From Buchnera aphidicola (Macrosiphum gaurae) (lineage in GTDB: Bacteria > Pseudomonadota > Gammaproteobacteria > Enterobacterales > Enterobacteriaceae), in NCBI RefSeq assembly GCF_005080965.1, contig NZ_CP034867.1:310001-374000 (forward strand): a DNA stretch of 64,000 nucleotides. The letters run 5' to 3'. This document shows, in pieces, positions 38,574-49,172 of the stretch. How positions within the stretch are numbered: the first letter of the stretch is position 1; each line of letters opens with the position of its first letter. Both the position numbers and the translations under genes were made by a program. Under the pieces are notes generated by a model. That model searched no databases. It saw only the letters and a program-made list of their open reading frames with translations, and was not told the DNA's origin.

Positions 38574-39857
38574 CTAGTTTATAAACTCTAAGCCTCGCAT
38601 ATATTTTTTTTGAAGAATTTTAGGAATCCTTACGCGACCATCAGAACATTGATAATTTTCTAAAATAGCTGCTAACGTTCTACCTATTGCTAAACCTGAA
38701 CCATTTAGTGTATGTACAAAAAAATTTTTTTGTGTAGATTTTTTTTTATAACGGGCTTTCATACGGCGCGCTTGAAAATCATTCATATTAGAACAAGAAG
38801 AGACTTCTCTATATTTTTGCTGAGAAGGAAACCAAACTTCTAAATCATAAGTTTTTACAGCTGAAAAACCTATTTCTCCTGCACATAAAAGCATTTTTCT
38901 ATATGGTAAATCTAAAAGTTGCAAAACTTTTTCAGCATGATTAGTAAGGTTTTCTAATGCTTCTGCGGATTTTTCTGGTGCAACAATTTGAACTAATTCT
39001 ACTTTATCAAATTGATGTAATCGAATTAACCCTTGAGCATCACGTCCATAAGAAGATGCTTCTGATCGAAAACAAGGAGTATGTGCAGTCAACATAATAG
39101 GCAAATCTTTCTCATCTATTATCTGATTATAAACTAAATTAGTTAGGGGGACTTCTCCAGTAGGAATTAATATGTATTTTTTTTTATTTTCAAAGTTTAT
39201 GTGAAATAAATCATCACTAAATTTTGGTAATTGTCCTGTTCCATATAAAGCTTCAGAATGAACTAAATAAGGGACATAAGATTCAGTATAACCATGATCT
39301 ATAGTATGCAAATCTAACATAAATTGACTAAGTGCACGATGTAAAAGTGCAATTTTACCTTTCATAAAAACAAAACGTGATCCTGACATTTTTGCTGAAG
39401 ATTTCCAATCTAATTCATTAAATTTCTTACCTATTTCTACATGATCTTGGACTATAAAATTATAGTTCTTTTTTTGACCCCAATATTTAATTACTTTATT
39501 ATTAAGACTAGTTTTTCCTTCTGGAACATCATCAAAAGGAATATTTGGAATACACATAGAAAATTGATGTATTTTTTCTTTTAAAGCGTTAAGTTCAATT
39601 TTAGAAGCATCCAAATCTTTACTTAACTGTATGACTTCATGTTTCAATGATTTATATTCGTTTTTAATAATCTTAGCTTCTTTAATAAGATTAGATAGAG
39701 AATTGTGTTTAAATTGTAAATTTTCAGTTTGAATTTGTAACTTTTTTCTTTTATCTTCCATATAAGATATTTTAGAAACATCTAATTTATAACCTCTTTT
39801 TAATAGCTTTCTAGCTGTTAAATGCAATTCATTTCGTAATAAACAAGGATTTAACAT
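38574..39857 (-). CDS. serS: Seryl-tRNA synthetase
   Basis: Class II synthetase that charges tRNA-Ser, including the tRNA-Ser at 56.8 kb. It has the long N-terminal coiled-coil arm (about 30-100) that binds the variable arm of tRNA-Ser. Motif 2 is around [27 protein letters not shown] and motif 3 around [17 protein letters not shown]. The length of 427 residues compares with 430 in E. coli. The E. coli neighbours rarA, lolA and ftsK between serS and trxB are gone. Confidence 0.96.
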   Translation of the reverse strand: MLNPCLLRNELHLTARKLLKRGYKLDVSKISYMEDKRKKLQIQTENLQFKHNSLSNLIKEAKIIKNEYKSLKHEVIQLSKDLDASKIELNALKEKIHQFSMCIPNIPFDDVPEGKTSLNNKVIKYWGQKKNYNFIVQDHVEIGKKFNELDWKSSAKMSGSRFVFMKGKIALLHRALSQFMLDLHTIDHGYTESYVPYLVHSEALYGTGQLPKFSDDLFHINFENKKKYILIPTGEVPLTNLVYNQIIDEKDLPIMLTAHTPCFRSEASSYGRDAQGLIRLHQFDKVELVQIVAPEKSAEALENLTNHAEKVLQLLDLPYRKMLLCAGEIGFSAVKTYDLEVWFPSQQKYREVSSCSNMNDFQARRMKARYKKKSTQKNFFVHTLNGSGLAIGRTLAAILENYQCSDGRVRIPKILQKKYMRGLEFIN

Positions 39858-40194
39858 AGAGTTCTTTTGCTCTTTTTAATTATCAATAAATATTATTATT
39901 TAATAAAGTTTGTAAAATGTTTTATCTACGCATAATACCAACATTAAAAATTTTAGATTTTTATATATAAAATGAACATTTTTTTAATCAAGTTATGTAA
40001 TTTACATATTAAGATGTATTTTATAGAATTAAAACAAATATGATAGTATTGTTAAAAAATTTTTATTAAAAGTATTTAATATAAAATATATCATATAAAA
40101 AATATTTCATTTTTAGTAATACATAAAAATACAATATTTATTCTATTCTTCTATCCAATTAATTGTAGAAATGTTCATTTTAAGGAAATTTAAA
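39858..40194. other. 337-bp non-coding divergent gap between serS and trxB
   Basis: Enterobacteria carry lrp, ftsK, lolA and rarA between these genes. Nothing readable remains of them here. Promoters for serS and trxB must be present, but the sequence is too A/T-rich to pick them with confidence; TTTAAGGAAATTT at the right end supplies the trxB ribosome binding site. Confidence 0.7.
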
Positions 40195-41154
40195 ATGCAT
40201 GATATGAATCATAGTAAAATAATTATTCTAGGGTCTGGCCCCGCAGGATACACTGCAGCAATATATGCTTCAAGAGCTAATTTAAATCCCGTTTTAATTA
40301 CTGGAGTAAATAAAGGGGGGCAACTTATGAATACTAGTGAAATTGAAAATTGGCCAGGGGATGCGGACAAAATCAGTGGTTGGGAATTAATGAACCGTAT
40401 GCATAAACATGCTATTAAACTTAAGACTAAAATTGTTTCTGATACTATCACTTCAGTAGATTTTAAAACAACCCCTTTTTCTTTAATAGGAGAAAAAAAT
40501 AAATATACTTCTGATTCAATTATCATTGCAACTGGAGCAAATCCTCGTTATTTAGGACTAAAATCAGAACACAATTTTAAAGGAAAAGGTGTTTCAACAT
40601 GTGCTGTGTGTGATGGTTTTTTTTATAAAAACAAAGAAGTTGCAGTTGTAGGAGGGGGGAACACAGCTATAGAAGAAACATTATATTTGTCAAACTTTGT
40701 TAAAAAAGTTTACCTAATACATCGTGGTATTAATTTTAGTGCTGAAAAAATTTTATTGAATAGATTAGAAAAAAAAATAAAAACTCAAAAAATAATTATT
40801 TATTTAAATTCTACTATAAAAGATATATTAGGCAATTCTTCTGGTGTAACCAGTTTGTTGGTTGAAAAAAAACATTTTCAAGAAAAAAAAGAATTAAACG
40901 TTCAGGTTTCTGGACTATTTGTTGCTATTGGATATATTCCTAATACAAATATATTTATTAACAAGTTAAAAATGAAAGATGGTTATATTCAAGTAATGCA
41001 TGAAACACATGGCAATTACACTCAAACAAGTATACCTGGCGTATTTGCTGCTGGAGATGTAATAGATCATGTATACAGACAAGCAATTACATCATCTTCT
41101 AGTGGTTGTATGGCAGCACTAGATAGCGAACGTTATCTTAATTCATTAATATAA
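40195..41154 (+). CDS. trxB: Thioredoxin reductase
   Basis: FAD enzyme that reduces thioredoxin with NADPH. The FAD motif is GSGPAGYTAAIYASRA, the redox-active disulfide is CAVC (E. coli CATC) in STCAVCDGFFY, the NADPH motif is VVGGGNTAIEE, and the end has PGVFAAGDVIDHVYRQAITSS-type FAD contacts. In-frame ATGs lie at 40171, 40195 and 40204; I chose 40195 because AAGGA sits eight bases upstream and MHDMNHSKIIIL aligns exactly with E. coli MGTTKHSKLLIL. That gives 319 residues (E. coli 321). Confidence 0.96.
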   Translation: MHDMNHSKIIILGSGPAGYTAAIYASRANLNPVLITGVNKGGQLMNTSEIENWPGDADKISGWELMNRMHKHAIKLKTKIVSDTITSVDFKTTPFSLIGEKNKYTSDSIIIATGANPRYLGLKSEHNFKGKGVSTCAVCDGFFYKNKEVAVVGGGNTAIEETLYLSNFVKKVYLIHRGINFSAEKILLNRLEKKIKTQKIIIYLNSTIKDILGNSSGVTSLLVEKKHFQEKKELNVQVSGLFVAIGYIPNTNIFINKLKMKDGYIQVMHETHGNYTQTSIPGVFAAGDVIDHVYRQAITSSSSGCMAALDSERYLNSLI

Positions 41155-41189
41155 AACAAATTGTATAAGAAATATTCTATTATAAAAAC

Positions 41190-41212
41190 ATACTAGTCAA
41201 AATGACTAGTAT
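41190..41212 (+). terminator. Perfect stem-loop after trxB, overlapping the infA promoter
   Basis: ATACTAGTCA (41190-41199) and TGACTAGTAT (41203-41212) pair over 10 bp with an AAA loop, 36 bp past the trxB stop. No T-tract follows. The left arm contains the -35 region proposed for infA. Confidence 0.6.
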
Positions 41213-41222
41213 CTGATATAAT
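41194..41222 (+). promoter_or_regulatory. Extended -10 promoter of infA
   Basis: A perfect TATAAT at 41217-41222 is preceded by TG one base away, giving an extended -10 element. At a 17-bp spacing the -35 position reads TAGTCA (41194-41199), four of six matches. The predicted leader is about 35 nt. Confidence 0.65.
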
Positions 41223-41261
41223 AGAACTAACATTTTTCAATTTATTATTAATGAGAATAAA

Positions 41262-41480
41262 ATGTCTAAAGAAGAAAATATTGAAATGCAAGGAACTGTA
41301 ATAGACACATTACCAAATACCATGTTTCGTGTCGAACTAGAAAATAAACACATTATTACAGCACATATTTCAGGAAAAATGAGAAAAAATTATATTAGGA
41401 TATTAACTGGAGACAAAGTGACAATAGAATTAACACCTTATGATTTAACCAAGGGAAGAATTATTTTTAGAAGTCGCTAA
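41262..41480 (+). CDS. infA: Translation initiation factor IF-1
   Basis: IF-1 binds the A site of the 30S subunit during initiation. It is a single OB-fold of 72 residues, the same length as in E. coli. The core [20 protein letters not shown] and [19 protein letters not shown] is nearly unchanged, and it ends [10 protein letters not shown]. It is a single-gene unit behind its own promoter. Confidence 0.98.
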   Translation: MSKEENIEMQGTVIDTLPNTMFRVELENKHIITAHISGKMRKNYIRILTGDKVTIELTPYDLTKGRIIFRSR

Positions 41481-41635
41481 AAAGCAATATAGATAAAAAT
41501 ACAATTAAAAATTATACAAAATCAATTATTTCTAAAGAATAAAATTCACTTCCTAGAAACTTATCTATTTAATAAATCTTCTAAAATAAAAATAAATTTT
41601 TTTTTTTAAAAATAAGAAAATTTTAAAGAGAATTT

Positions 41636-43402
41636 ATGCGTACTAAATATTGTGGAAATATTCGAATAATTCATTTGAATAAAATAGTAAAATTATGTGG
41701 TTGGGTACATAAAATTAGAAATTTTGGTCAATTTATTTTTATTGATATGAGAGATTATACTGGTCTTGTTCAAGTCATTTTTGAATTAAAAAATAATATA
41801 GTTTTTAAAAAAGCCTTAACTTTAAGAAATGAATTTTGTATTCAAGTTTGTGGTATAGTTCAAAAACGAGAAGAAAAAAATAAAAATATCAAAATCAGTA
41901 CTGGAGAAATAGAAATTTTAGCAAATGAAATCAATATTTTAAATATTTCAAAATCATTACCATTAAATTATACACAAAAAAATAATGATGACTCAAGATT
42001 GAAATATAGATATTTAGATCTACGTTCTTTAAATATCCTAGAAAATCTTAAAATTAGAAATAAAATCACTTTTTTAATAAGAGATTTTATGATGAAAAGA
42101 AATTTTATAGACATCGAAACCCCAATTCTTACAAAATCTACACCAGAAGGTGCAAGAGATTATTTAGTCCCAAGTCGTAATCATTTTGGAAAATTTTATG
42201 CACTACCTCAATCTCCTCAACTATTTAAACAAATGTTAATGATTGCTGGTATAGATAGATACTATCAAATAGTTAAATGTTTTCGTGATGAGGATTTACG
42301 TTCAGATCGACAACCAGAATTTACACAAATTGATATTGAAGTTTCTTTTATGAATGCACAAAAAGTTCGCAGTTTAATAGAAAAACTCGTAATAAAAATT
42401 TGGTCAAAAATAATAAACTTTAATTTAATTAAATTTCCTCAATTATCTTTTTGCGAATCAATGAAAAAATATGGATCGGATAAACCAGATTTACGGAATC
42501 CAATAAAAATTATTGATATTTCTAATATTTGTCAAGATGAAAAATTTATATTATTTTTTAATTTAGATTCTAAAAGAAATAATCGAATAGCATTACTATG
42601 TATTTCTAGAGGTGCTGACATAAGTCGGAAAAAAATTGATACCTATAGTAAATACGTACAGAAATTTAATGCAAAAAAATTATTTTATATAAAAATAATA
42701 GAAAATAACATTGGATATAGAGGTGTATATAGTTCTATAAAATACATTTTAGATGAAACTACTTTAAAAAAAATAATAGAAAAAAGCAAAGCTAAAAATG
42801 GAGATATATTATTTTTAATTGCTGATCAAGAATCTATTGTTAATAAATCTCTTGGTATGTTACGTTTAAAATTAGGCATCGATCTGAATATCACTAAAAA
42901 AAACGCTTGGAAACCAGTTTGGATAGTTGATTTTCCTATGTTTAGTAAGGATGTTAATGGGAATTTTTCTTCTGTTCACCATCCATTTACTGCTGTTAAA
43001 AATATGCACATAAAAAATTTAGATGATTCGCCTCAACTTGCTCTTTCAGATAGTTATGATCTTGTGATAAATGGTTATGAAATTGGTGGAGGTTCAGTAC
43101 GTATTCATGATGTCAATATACAGAGAAAAGTATTTGATATTATTGGAATAAAAAAATCAGTACAAAATGAAAAATTTGGATTTTTGATGGAAGCATTAGA
43201 ATATGGGGCTCCGCCACATGCTGGAATAGCTTTAGGACTAGATAGAATAGTCATGCTTTTAACCAATAGTACAAATATTAGAGATGTTATCGCTTTTCCA
43301 AAAACAACATCAGCAACTTGTTTAATGACTAATTCTCCTAGCAAAATAAATAATTCAATATTACAAGAATTGGCTATAAAAATTTTAAAAAATAAATCTT
43401 AA
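41636..43402 (+). CDS. aspS: Aspartyl-tRNA synthetase
   Basis: Class IIb synthetase that charges tRNA-Asp. The N-terminal OB-fold anticodon-binding domain covers about 1-110 (LCGWVHKIRNFGQFIFIDMRD). Class II motifs follow: motif 2 CFRDEDLRSDRQPEFTQIDIE and motif 3 GIALGLDRIVMLL; the bacterial insertion domain (about 280-420) is the most diverged part. It has 588 residues (E. coli 590). An AAAGAG ribosome binding site precedes the ATG. Its last four bases overlap the end of convergent znuB. Confidence 0.97.
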   Translation: MRTKYCGNIRIIHLNKIVKLCGWVHKIRNFGQFIFIDMRDYTGLVQVIFELKNNIVFKKALTLRNEFCIQVCGIVQKREEKNKNIKISTGEIEILANEINILNISKSLPLNYTQKNNDDSRLKYRYLDLRSLNILENLKIRNKITFLIRDFMMKRNFIDIETPILTKSTPEGARDYLVPSRNHFGKFYALPQSPQLFKQMLMIAGIDRYYQIVKCFRDEDLRSDRQPEFTQIDIEVSFMNAQKVRSLIEKLVIKIWSKIINFNLIKFPQLSFCESMKKYGSDKPDLRNPIKIIDISNICQDEKFILFFNLDSKRNNRIALLCISRGADISRKKIDTYSKYVQKFNAKKLFYIKIIENNIGYRGVYSSIKYILDETTLKKIIEKSKAKNGDILFLIADQESIVNKSLGMLRLKLGIDLNITKKNAWKPVWIVDFPMFSKDVNGNFSSVHHPFTAVKNMHIKNLDDSPQLALSDSYDLVINGYEIGGGSVRIHDVNIQRKVFDIIGIKKSVQNEKFGFLMEALEYGAPPHAGIALGLDRIVMLLTNSTNIRDVIAFPKTTSATCLMTNSPSKINNSILQELAIKILKNKS

Positions 43403-44202
43403 AGAATTTTATTTTTAATAAAAACGTTTTTTATTTTACTTAAAAAAAATAGGAAAGAAGAACATAAAACAATAGATGGACTAGATGGTGTATTGTAAAA
43501 AAAAGATAAAAATATTCCTCCTGTAACAGATAAAATACTTACTATTATGGCAATAATAACCATTTTTTCTGGAGAACCTGAAAAATGTTGTGCAGTTGCA
43601 GGTGGAATAATTAATAAAGAAGTAATCAATAATGCACCTACAAATTTCATTGCTATAGAAATAGTAAAAGCAGTCATTAACATAATAGTTAAACGAGCAT
43701 AAAAGACATTTACACCGTCTATTTTAGCTAATTCTTCATTGATGGTTGCTGATAAAATCATATTCCAGTGATAAAGTAAAACGCCAAGTATTATTATACT
43801 ACTTATGAAGATGATAATTAAATCATATTCTGTGACAGATAACAAATCACCAAATAAATAATGTGTAATGTTTACCTCTTTATTATTAGAAATCAAACTA
43901 ATAAAAACCATTCCTAAAGATAACGAACTATGTGATACTATACTTAGTATAGTTTCTAATGAAACAGGTAATAATTCTTCTAACCATGCTAAAATGATTG
44001 CAATTAAACTCATAAGAAGAAAGAGAGCACAAAACGAGTTAATATTAAATGCAATAGATATTGCTATACCAAGAAGAGAAGAATGTGATAAGGTATCACC
44101 AAAAGATGACATTCTCCGCCAAACTATAAATGAGCCTAATGGACTAGTTGTTAAAGATAAAATAACACCTACTAACCATCCTGGAAAAATTAGTTCGAAC
44201 AT
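43399..44202 (-). CDS. znuB: Zinc ABC transporter permease ZnuB
   Basis: Inner-membrane permease of the high-affinity zinc importer, an ABC-3 family protein with about eight hydrophobic segments. Conserved blocks include FPGWLVGVIL, GSFIVWRRMSSFGDTLSHSSLLG and KFVGALLITSLLIIPPATA. A GTG upstream at 44211 is in frame, but the ATG at 44202 gives MFELIFPGWL, matching E. coli MIELLFPGWL; this gives 267 residues (E. coli 261). It follows znuC after 32 bp. The periplasmic binding protein gene znuA, divergent from znuC in E. coli, is missing. Confidence 0.93.
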   Translation of the reverse strand: MFELIFPGWLVGVILSLTTSPLGSFIVWRRMSSFGDTLSHSSLLGIAISIAFNINSFCALFLLMSLIAIILAWLEELLPVSLETILSIVSHSSLSLGMVFISLISNNKEVNITHYLFGDLLSVTEYDLIIIFISSIIILGVLLYHWNMILSATINEELAKIDGVNVFYARLTIMLMTAFTISIAMKFVGALLITSLLIIPPATAQHFSGSPEKMVIIAIIVSILSVTGGIFLSFFYNTPSSPSIVLCSSFLFFLSKIKNVFIKNKIL

Positions 44203-44234
44203 AAAAACCACTCTATAATTACATTATTATACAT

Positions 44235-44951
44235 TTAAAAATTATGAACATGATTATGGTCATGATGATAAATTGCTAATTCTTGCACACGTTTAAATCC
44301 AAATATAGAAATAAACTCTAAATTATTGCAAACCGTTTCTGGTGTTCCAGAACAACAAATATGATTATTTAAACAAATTACATCATCTGTTTTAGCCATT
44401 ACAAAATCTAGATCATGAGATACCATCAAAATAGAACATTTTAACTTATATCGAATTTCATTAATTAGTTTATATAAAGCTAATTGTCCCATTATATCAA
44501 CTCCTTGTATCGGTTCATCCAATACTAGAAGGTTAGGATTTTTTAATAATGCTTTAGCCAAGAGAATACGTTGCATTTCTCCACCAGACAATTTTTGTAA
44601 TTGGTAAGTTTTTAAAGATTCCGCATTAACACGTTTTAATATTTCTAATATTTTTCTATTGTTTCTTCTTTGAGATAATTGCATAAATCGTTCTACTGTA
44701 ATAGGCAATAAAGTATTAAGATTTAATTTTTGAGGAACATAGCCAATAGATAAATTATGGGATCGGATAATTGAACCTGAACTAGGTTTAATCAATCCTA
44801 AAATAATACGTACTAAAGTAGATTTTCCAGCTCCGTTAGGTCCAATTAAAGTCAGGACACGATTAGGAATTAAAGATAGTGATATATTAGTGAGAATAGA
44901 ACGATTAGATAAATTTAGACAAACATTGTTTAATCTTACTAATTCTAACAT
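44235..44951 (-). CDS. znuC: Zinc ABC transporter ATP-binding protein ZnuC
   Basis: ATPase of the zinc importer. Walker A is GPNGAGKST, the signature is LSGGEMQRILLAKAL, Walker B is LLVLDEP, and the end is histidine-rich (YHHDHNHVH), as in E. coli ZnuC. An in-frame ATG at 44984 would add 11 residues; the ATG at 44951 gives MLELVRLNNVCLNL, which aligns with E. coli MTSLVSLENVSVSF, so I chose it, although neither start has a good ribosome binding site. The length is 238 residues (E. coli 251). It forms an operon with znuB. Confidence 0.93.
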   Translation of the reverse strand: MLELVRLNNVCLNLSNRSILTNISLSLIPNRVLTLIGPNGAGKSTLVRIILGLIKPSSGSIIRSHNLSIGYVPQKLNLNTLLPITVERFMQLSQRRNNRKILEILKRVNAESLKTYQLQKLSGGEMQRILLAKALLKNPNLLVLDEPIQGVDIMGQLALYKLINEIRYKLKCSILMVSHDLDFVMAKTDDVICLNNHICCSGTPETVCNNLEFISIFGFKRVQELAIYHHDHNHVHNF

Positions 44952-45788
44952 AGTTTTATGAATTATTTTGTTTAATTCTAGCATTATAAGATATATTTTT
45001 TAAGATGAATATAAATATTATATTAATTATCAATTTATTTTTTTTGAATTCTAATATTGATTTATATAGTTTGAATGTCAAAATTCTTAATATGTATTTT
45101 AAAAAAATTATTCTCGATAATATTTACTAAAATTAACGATACTAAATATATTGATATTTTATAATGTAAGCGTACTTCTTAATATAAATCATATATATTC
45201 TAAACAAGAAATTTTATTTTTTTAAATAAAACTATATTGATTTAAAAAAAATAAATCTCTTTGAAAATTGATTTACATGCAAGTTGAAATCAATCTAAGA
45301 TAAATAATATAAAAAATATTTAATGGTAAACATATTTTTGAAAATTTGGAATAAGGACTATTGTAATATAGTTTTTTCATAAATTTTCAAAAAAATAAAT
45401 CTATGTATAAAAATTAACAATTTTATAAAAAAATTCTTCTATTTATCAATTTAATGATAATTTAAAATGATACTAATAGTTTGAGTAAAAGCATTCTTTT
45501 TAATTTTTATTTTTTGAAAATACAAAATTTCTTCTCAATCTAGTAGATCATTACAATTATCAATTATTTTAAAATAGATTTAGATGTATTATAAGAGAGT
45601 TTTATATTTTAATACTAAGAATGAAAAAATATAAAATTATTTTTCAAGTAGTAGTTTGTTTTTATGTCTCATTGAAAAATAAAAATTAATAACGCTAGTC
45701 AATGTATATTAAAAAAATATTTTATTTTAAATTAGACAATCAAGTACGCATCAAGAAAAAATATTTTTATAAAGAAAATAAAAAAAGA
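44952..45788. other. 837-bp gap between znuC and pykA (place of lost znuA, mepM, lpxM)
   Basis: In E. coli this interval holds znuA, mepM and lpxM on the strand opposite to znuC. Here only short frames remain. A 41-codon forward frame at 45005-45130 starts like a signal peptide (MNINIILIINLFFLNS) and lies exactly where znuA would begin, and a 22-codon frame at 45621-45689 begins MKKYKIIFQVVV; neither can be assigned. A 10-bp inverted repeat with arms TTGAAAATTT (45338-45347) and AAATTTTCAA (45381-45390) is also present. Otherwise the stretch is degenerate A/T sequence. Confidence 0.7.
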
Positions 45789-47231
45789 TTATAAAACTTT
45801 TAAAATTCTACTAGTATTAGTTTTTCCTATTTTCCCCATAATATCACCTTGAGTTATAATAACTAATTCACCACTGGATAAAAAACCTTGATTACATAAA
45901 AGAATAATTGCTTCATTAGCAGCTTCAACACCATTTTTCTTACTATCGAAGTATATAGGAGTAACCCCTCTATAAAGAGTAGCTAAATTCAAAGTCTTTT
46001 TATTCTTTGACAAAGCAAAGATGGGTAATCCAGATGTAATTCTCGACGTCATAAGTGCAGTTTTTCCTGATTCTGTCATTGTTATAATTGCAGCAACTCC
46101 TTTTAAATGATTAGCAACATACATAGCTGACATAGCAATTGCTTCTTCAATATCATTAAATTTTGCATTAAGGCGATGTCTTGATACATTAATACTTGGT
46201 ACTTTTTCTGCACCTTTACAAATTTTTGCCATTTTTATAACAGTTTCATCCGGATATTTTCCAGATGCTGTTTCAGCAGAAAGCATAACTGCATCACTAC
46301 CATCTAAAACAGCATTAGCTACATCCATAACTTCTGCACGAGTAGGTAGTGGATTTATAATCATAGATTCCATCATCTGTGTTGCGGTAATTACTATTCT
46401 ATTTAATTGTCTAGCAGTTCTAATTAATTTTTTTTGAATTCCTGCTAGTTCAGAATCTCCTATTTCTACACCTAAATCACCTCTTGCGATCATAATCGCA
46501 TCTGATGACAAGATTATATCTTCTATAATATTTTGATTTATTACAGCTTCAGCACGTTCTATTTTCGCAATAATTTTAGCATTACTACCAGATTTTTTAG
46601 CTAATTTTCTTGCTTGTTTTAAGTCATTACTACATCGTGGAAAAGATATTGCTAAATAATCGACGTCAATTTCAGCTGCAAGAGTTATATCTTTTTTATC
46701 TTTTTCAGTTAATGCGTTTGCAGATAGACCACCACCTAATTTATTAATACCTTTATTATTAGAAAGAATTCCGCCTATAACAACTTTAGTTAATATTTCA
46801 GGATAAGTTGATTTTATAACCTTTAATTGTATTCTTCCATCATCTAATAATAATATGTCACCTATTTTTAGGTCGTATGGTAAATGTTTATAATCAATTC
46901 CTACACGTTCTTTATTTCCATCATTTTCTCCCAAATTTGCATCTAATATAAAAAATTCATTAATATTCAAAAAAATATTATTTTTTCTAAATTTAGAAAT
47001 ACGAATTTTAGGACCTTGTAAATCACCCAGCAATGCAACATGACAATTTAAATTTGCCATTATTTCTCTTGCTTTATTTGCTCTGAATTTATGTTCATGT
47101 TCTAAGCCATGAGAAAAATTAAATCGAAGAACATTTACCCCAGAACGAATTATTTTTTCTAAATTATTATCAATATCTGTAGAAGGCCCTAAAGTAGCTA
47201 CAATTTTTGTTCTTCTTAATCGATTTAACAT
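45789..47231 (-). CDS. pykA: Pyruvate kinase (PykA type)
   Basis: Last enzyme of glycolysis, phosphoenolpyruvate plus ADP to pyruvate plus ATP. Active-site motifs are [43 protein letters not shown] and [10 protein letters not shown]. The length of 480 residues and the N-terminus [12 protein letters not shown] match E. coli PykA rather than PykF, and the context znuC-pykA-zwf fits the PykA locus. AAAAAGGTG upstream acts as ribosome binding site. The regulator gene hexR, between pykA and zwf in E. coli, has been lost. Confidence 0.96.
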   Translation of the reverse strand: MLNRLRRTKIVATLGPSTDIDNNLEKIIRSGVNVLRFNFSHGLEHEHKFRANKAREIMANLNCHVALLGDLQGPKIRISKFRKNNIFLNINEFFILDANLGENDGNKERVGIDYKHLPYDLKIGDILLLDDGRIQLKVIKSTYPEILTKVVIGGILSNNKGINKLGGGLSANALTEKDKKDITLAAEIDVDYLAISFPRCSNDLKQARKLAKKSGSNAKIIAKIERAEAVINQNIIEDIILSSDAIMIARGDLGVEIGDSELAGIQKKLIRTARQLNRIVITATQMMESMIINPLPTRAEVMDVANAVLDGSDAVMLSAETASGKYPDETVIKMAKICKGAEKVPSINVSRHRLNAKFNDIEEAIAMSAMYVANHLKGVAAIITMTESGKTALMTSRITSGLPIFALSKNKKTLNLATLYRGVTPIYFDSKKNGVEAANEAIILLCNQGFLSSGELVIITQGDIMGKIGKTNTSRILKVL

Positions 47232-47413
47232 GAAAGCACACCTTTTTAAAAGTTTTTCAAAAATTTTATACTTCTATATAAATATTATTAAATATAAAAT
47301 ATTTATTTGTGTTTATTTAGTTATTCAGTAAAATTAATAAAAACAATTTTATTATTGATAATTATATTATCAAAAATAAAAAATCTTAAATAATAGTACA
47401 TTTTAAGGAATTT

Positions 47414-47427
47414 TGTGTACACATCTA
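47414..47427. promoter_or_regulatory. 14-bp palindrome-containing motif upstream of zwf, also upstream of sucA
   Basis: TGTGTACACATCTA, identical to 25406-25419, lies 94 bp before zwf in the pykA-zwf divergent gap. The palindromic core is TGTGTACACA. No regulator can be named. Confidence 0.4.
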
Positions 47428-47521
47428 AAAATTTTTATGAAATTTTTATACAAAGATTAGTATTTAAATTATTGCATTAAAATTTTAAATTTTACATGTA
47501 AATTTTAAAAAAGAGAAGATT

Positions 47522-48997
47522 ATGATTATAGAAACAAATCAAGCTTGTGATTTAGTCATTTTTGGTGCAAAAGGAGATTTAACAAAAAGAAAACTATTAC
47601 CTGCTTTATATAAGTTAGAAAAATCTAAAAAAATACATGAACATACACGCATAATTGCTACTGGTCGTGCTGATTGGAATACACAAAAATATATAAAAAT
47701 AGCAGAAAAAGAAATAAAATATTTTTTAAATGAAGAAATTAATATTTTTATTTGGAAAAAACTTAGTTCTCGTATATTTTTTTGTAATATTGATGTCTAT
47801 AAACCATTAGATTTTTTTAGATTAAAAAAAATATTAAATGAAAAAAAAAATATAATTGTTTATTATTGTGCAGTACCTCCAAATACATTAGATTCTATTT
47901 TTATAGGTTTGGGTAATGCGAATTTAAATATGATTCCATCACGTATAGTTTTAGAAAAACCATTAGGAATTTGTTTAAAAACATCTAAACAAATTAACGA
48001 TCAACTTTCTAAATATTTTCTAGAATCACAAATTTTTCGTATTGATCATTATCTCGGAAAAGAATCAATACTCAATCTTCTTGCTTTACGATTTGCTAAT
48101 TCATTTTTTTTCTACAATTGGAGCAATGAAACAATTGATCATATTCAAATTACTGTATCTGAAGAAGTAGGAATTGAAGATCGATGGAATTATTTTGATA
48201 CGATGGGTCAAATGAGAGACATGGTACAAAACCATCTTTTGCAAATATTAACAATACTTACAATGGATCAACCAAAAGACATTACTTCTGAAAGTATTCG
48301 GCATGAAAAAGTAAAAATACTACGAACTCTGAGTCCTATTAATATTAGTAATATAAATAAATACACTGTTCGAGGACAATATTGTTCAGGATTTGTTAAA
48401 GGTGAAAAAGTACCTGCTTACTCAGAAGAAAATGGTGCAAATAAAAACAGTCAAACTGAAACTTTTGTTGCTATAAAAGTCAATCTCAATAATAATAAAT
48501 GGTCTGGTATTCCAATTTATCTAAGGACAGGAAAACGTTTAGCACATAAATATTCTGAAATAGTAGTTTTTTTTAAGAAAAACCCTATAAATTTATTTAA
48601 AAATTCTCAATCAGAATTATTACAAAATAAATTAATTATACGTTTAGAACCAAACGCGAATATTAAATTCGATTTTATACATAAAATACCAGGATTAGAA
48701 CAAGAATATAAATTAGAAAGTTCTCAAATGAAATCTAATTATTTTCATCAAAAATATTCTAAAAATATAATTGATGCTTATGAAAGATTATTATTTGAAA
48801 GCATTAGAGGTATACAATCTTTGTTTGTATGTCGAGATGAAGTGGAAGAAGCATGGAAATGGATAGATCCCATTATAGAGGGATGGAAAAATACTGAAAA
48901 TAATCCTCCTCAATTATATATGTCTGGAACTTGGGGTCCTAAAAATTCAGATTTATTACTCGCTCATGACAATCGTTATTGGCATGAATTTAATTAA
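47522..48997 (+). CDS. zwf: Glucose-6-phosphate 1-dehydrogenase
   Basis: First enzyme of the oxidative pentose phosphate pathway, making NADPH and 6-phosphogluconolactone for Pgl. The nucleotide-binding motif is VIFGAKGDLTKRKLLPALY and the active-site signature is RIDHYLGKE; the C-terminal half contains PIYLRTGKRL. It has 491 residues, as in E. coli. AGAGAAG precedes the ATG. Confidence 0.97.
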   Translation: MIIETNQACDLVIFGAKGDLTKRKLLPALYKLEKSKKIHEHTRIIATGRADWNTQKYIKIAEKEIKYFLNEEINIFIWKKLSSRIFFCNIDVYKPLDFFRLKKILNEKKNIIVYYCAVPPNTLDSIFIGLGNANLNMIPSRIVLEKPLGICLKTSKQINDQLSKYFLESQIFRIDHYLGKESILNLLALRFANSFFFYNWSNETIDHIQITVSEEVGIEDRWNYFDTMGQMRDMVQNHLLQILTILTMDQPKDITSESIRHEKVKILRTLSPINISNINKYTVRGQYCSGFVKGEKVPAYSEENGANKNSQTETFVAIKVNLNNNKWSGIPIYLRTGKRLAHKYSEIVVFFKKNPINLFKNSQSELLQNKLIIRLEPNANIKFDFIHKIPGLEQEYKLESSQMKSNYFHQKYSKNIIDAYERLLFESIRGIQSLFVCRDEVEEAWKWIDPIIEGWKNTENNPPQLYMSGTWGPKNSDLLLAHDNRYWHEFN

Positions 48998-49172
48998 AAA
49001 AAATCTTAAAAAATTTATCTATCTTGACTTAATTAAGATAATTATGATAGCTTAAAAATTAATTTTTTAATATTTTTATAAATAAAAAACTTATATATTT
49101 TAAGATAAAAAAATATTTAATTTTACATTGATGCAAAATACCCATTTTGCTAATCGAGGAAGATAATATCTT

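Noticed and set aside
45005-45130. A 41-codon frame as a real small gene or ZnuA remnant
   Set aside because: Position and a hydrophobic start are suggestive, but the residues cannot be aligned to ZnuA convincingly, so it is recorded only in the gap entry and the ZnuBC finding.
45621-45689. A 22-codon frame beginning MKKYKIIFQVVV
   Set aside because: It is too short, has no ribosome binding site and no similarity to MepM or LpxM, which once lay here.
49024-49048. A htpX promoter, TTGACT with TATGAT
   Set aside because: The spacing of 13 bp is too short for a sigma-70 promoter and no heat-shock promoter consensus is visible.
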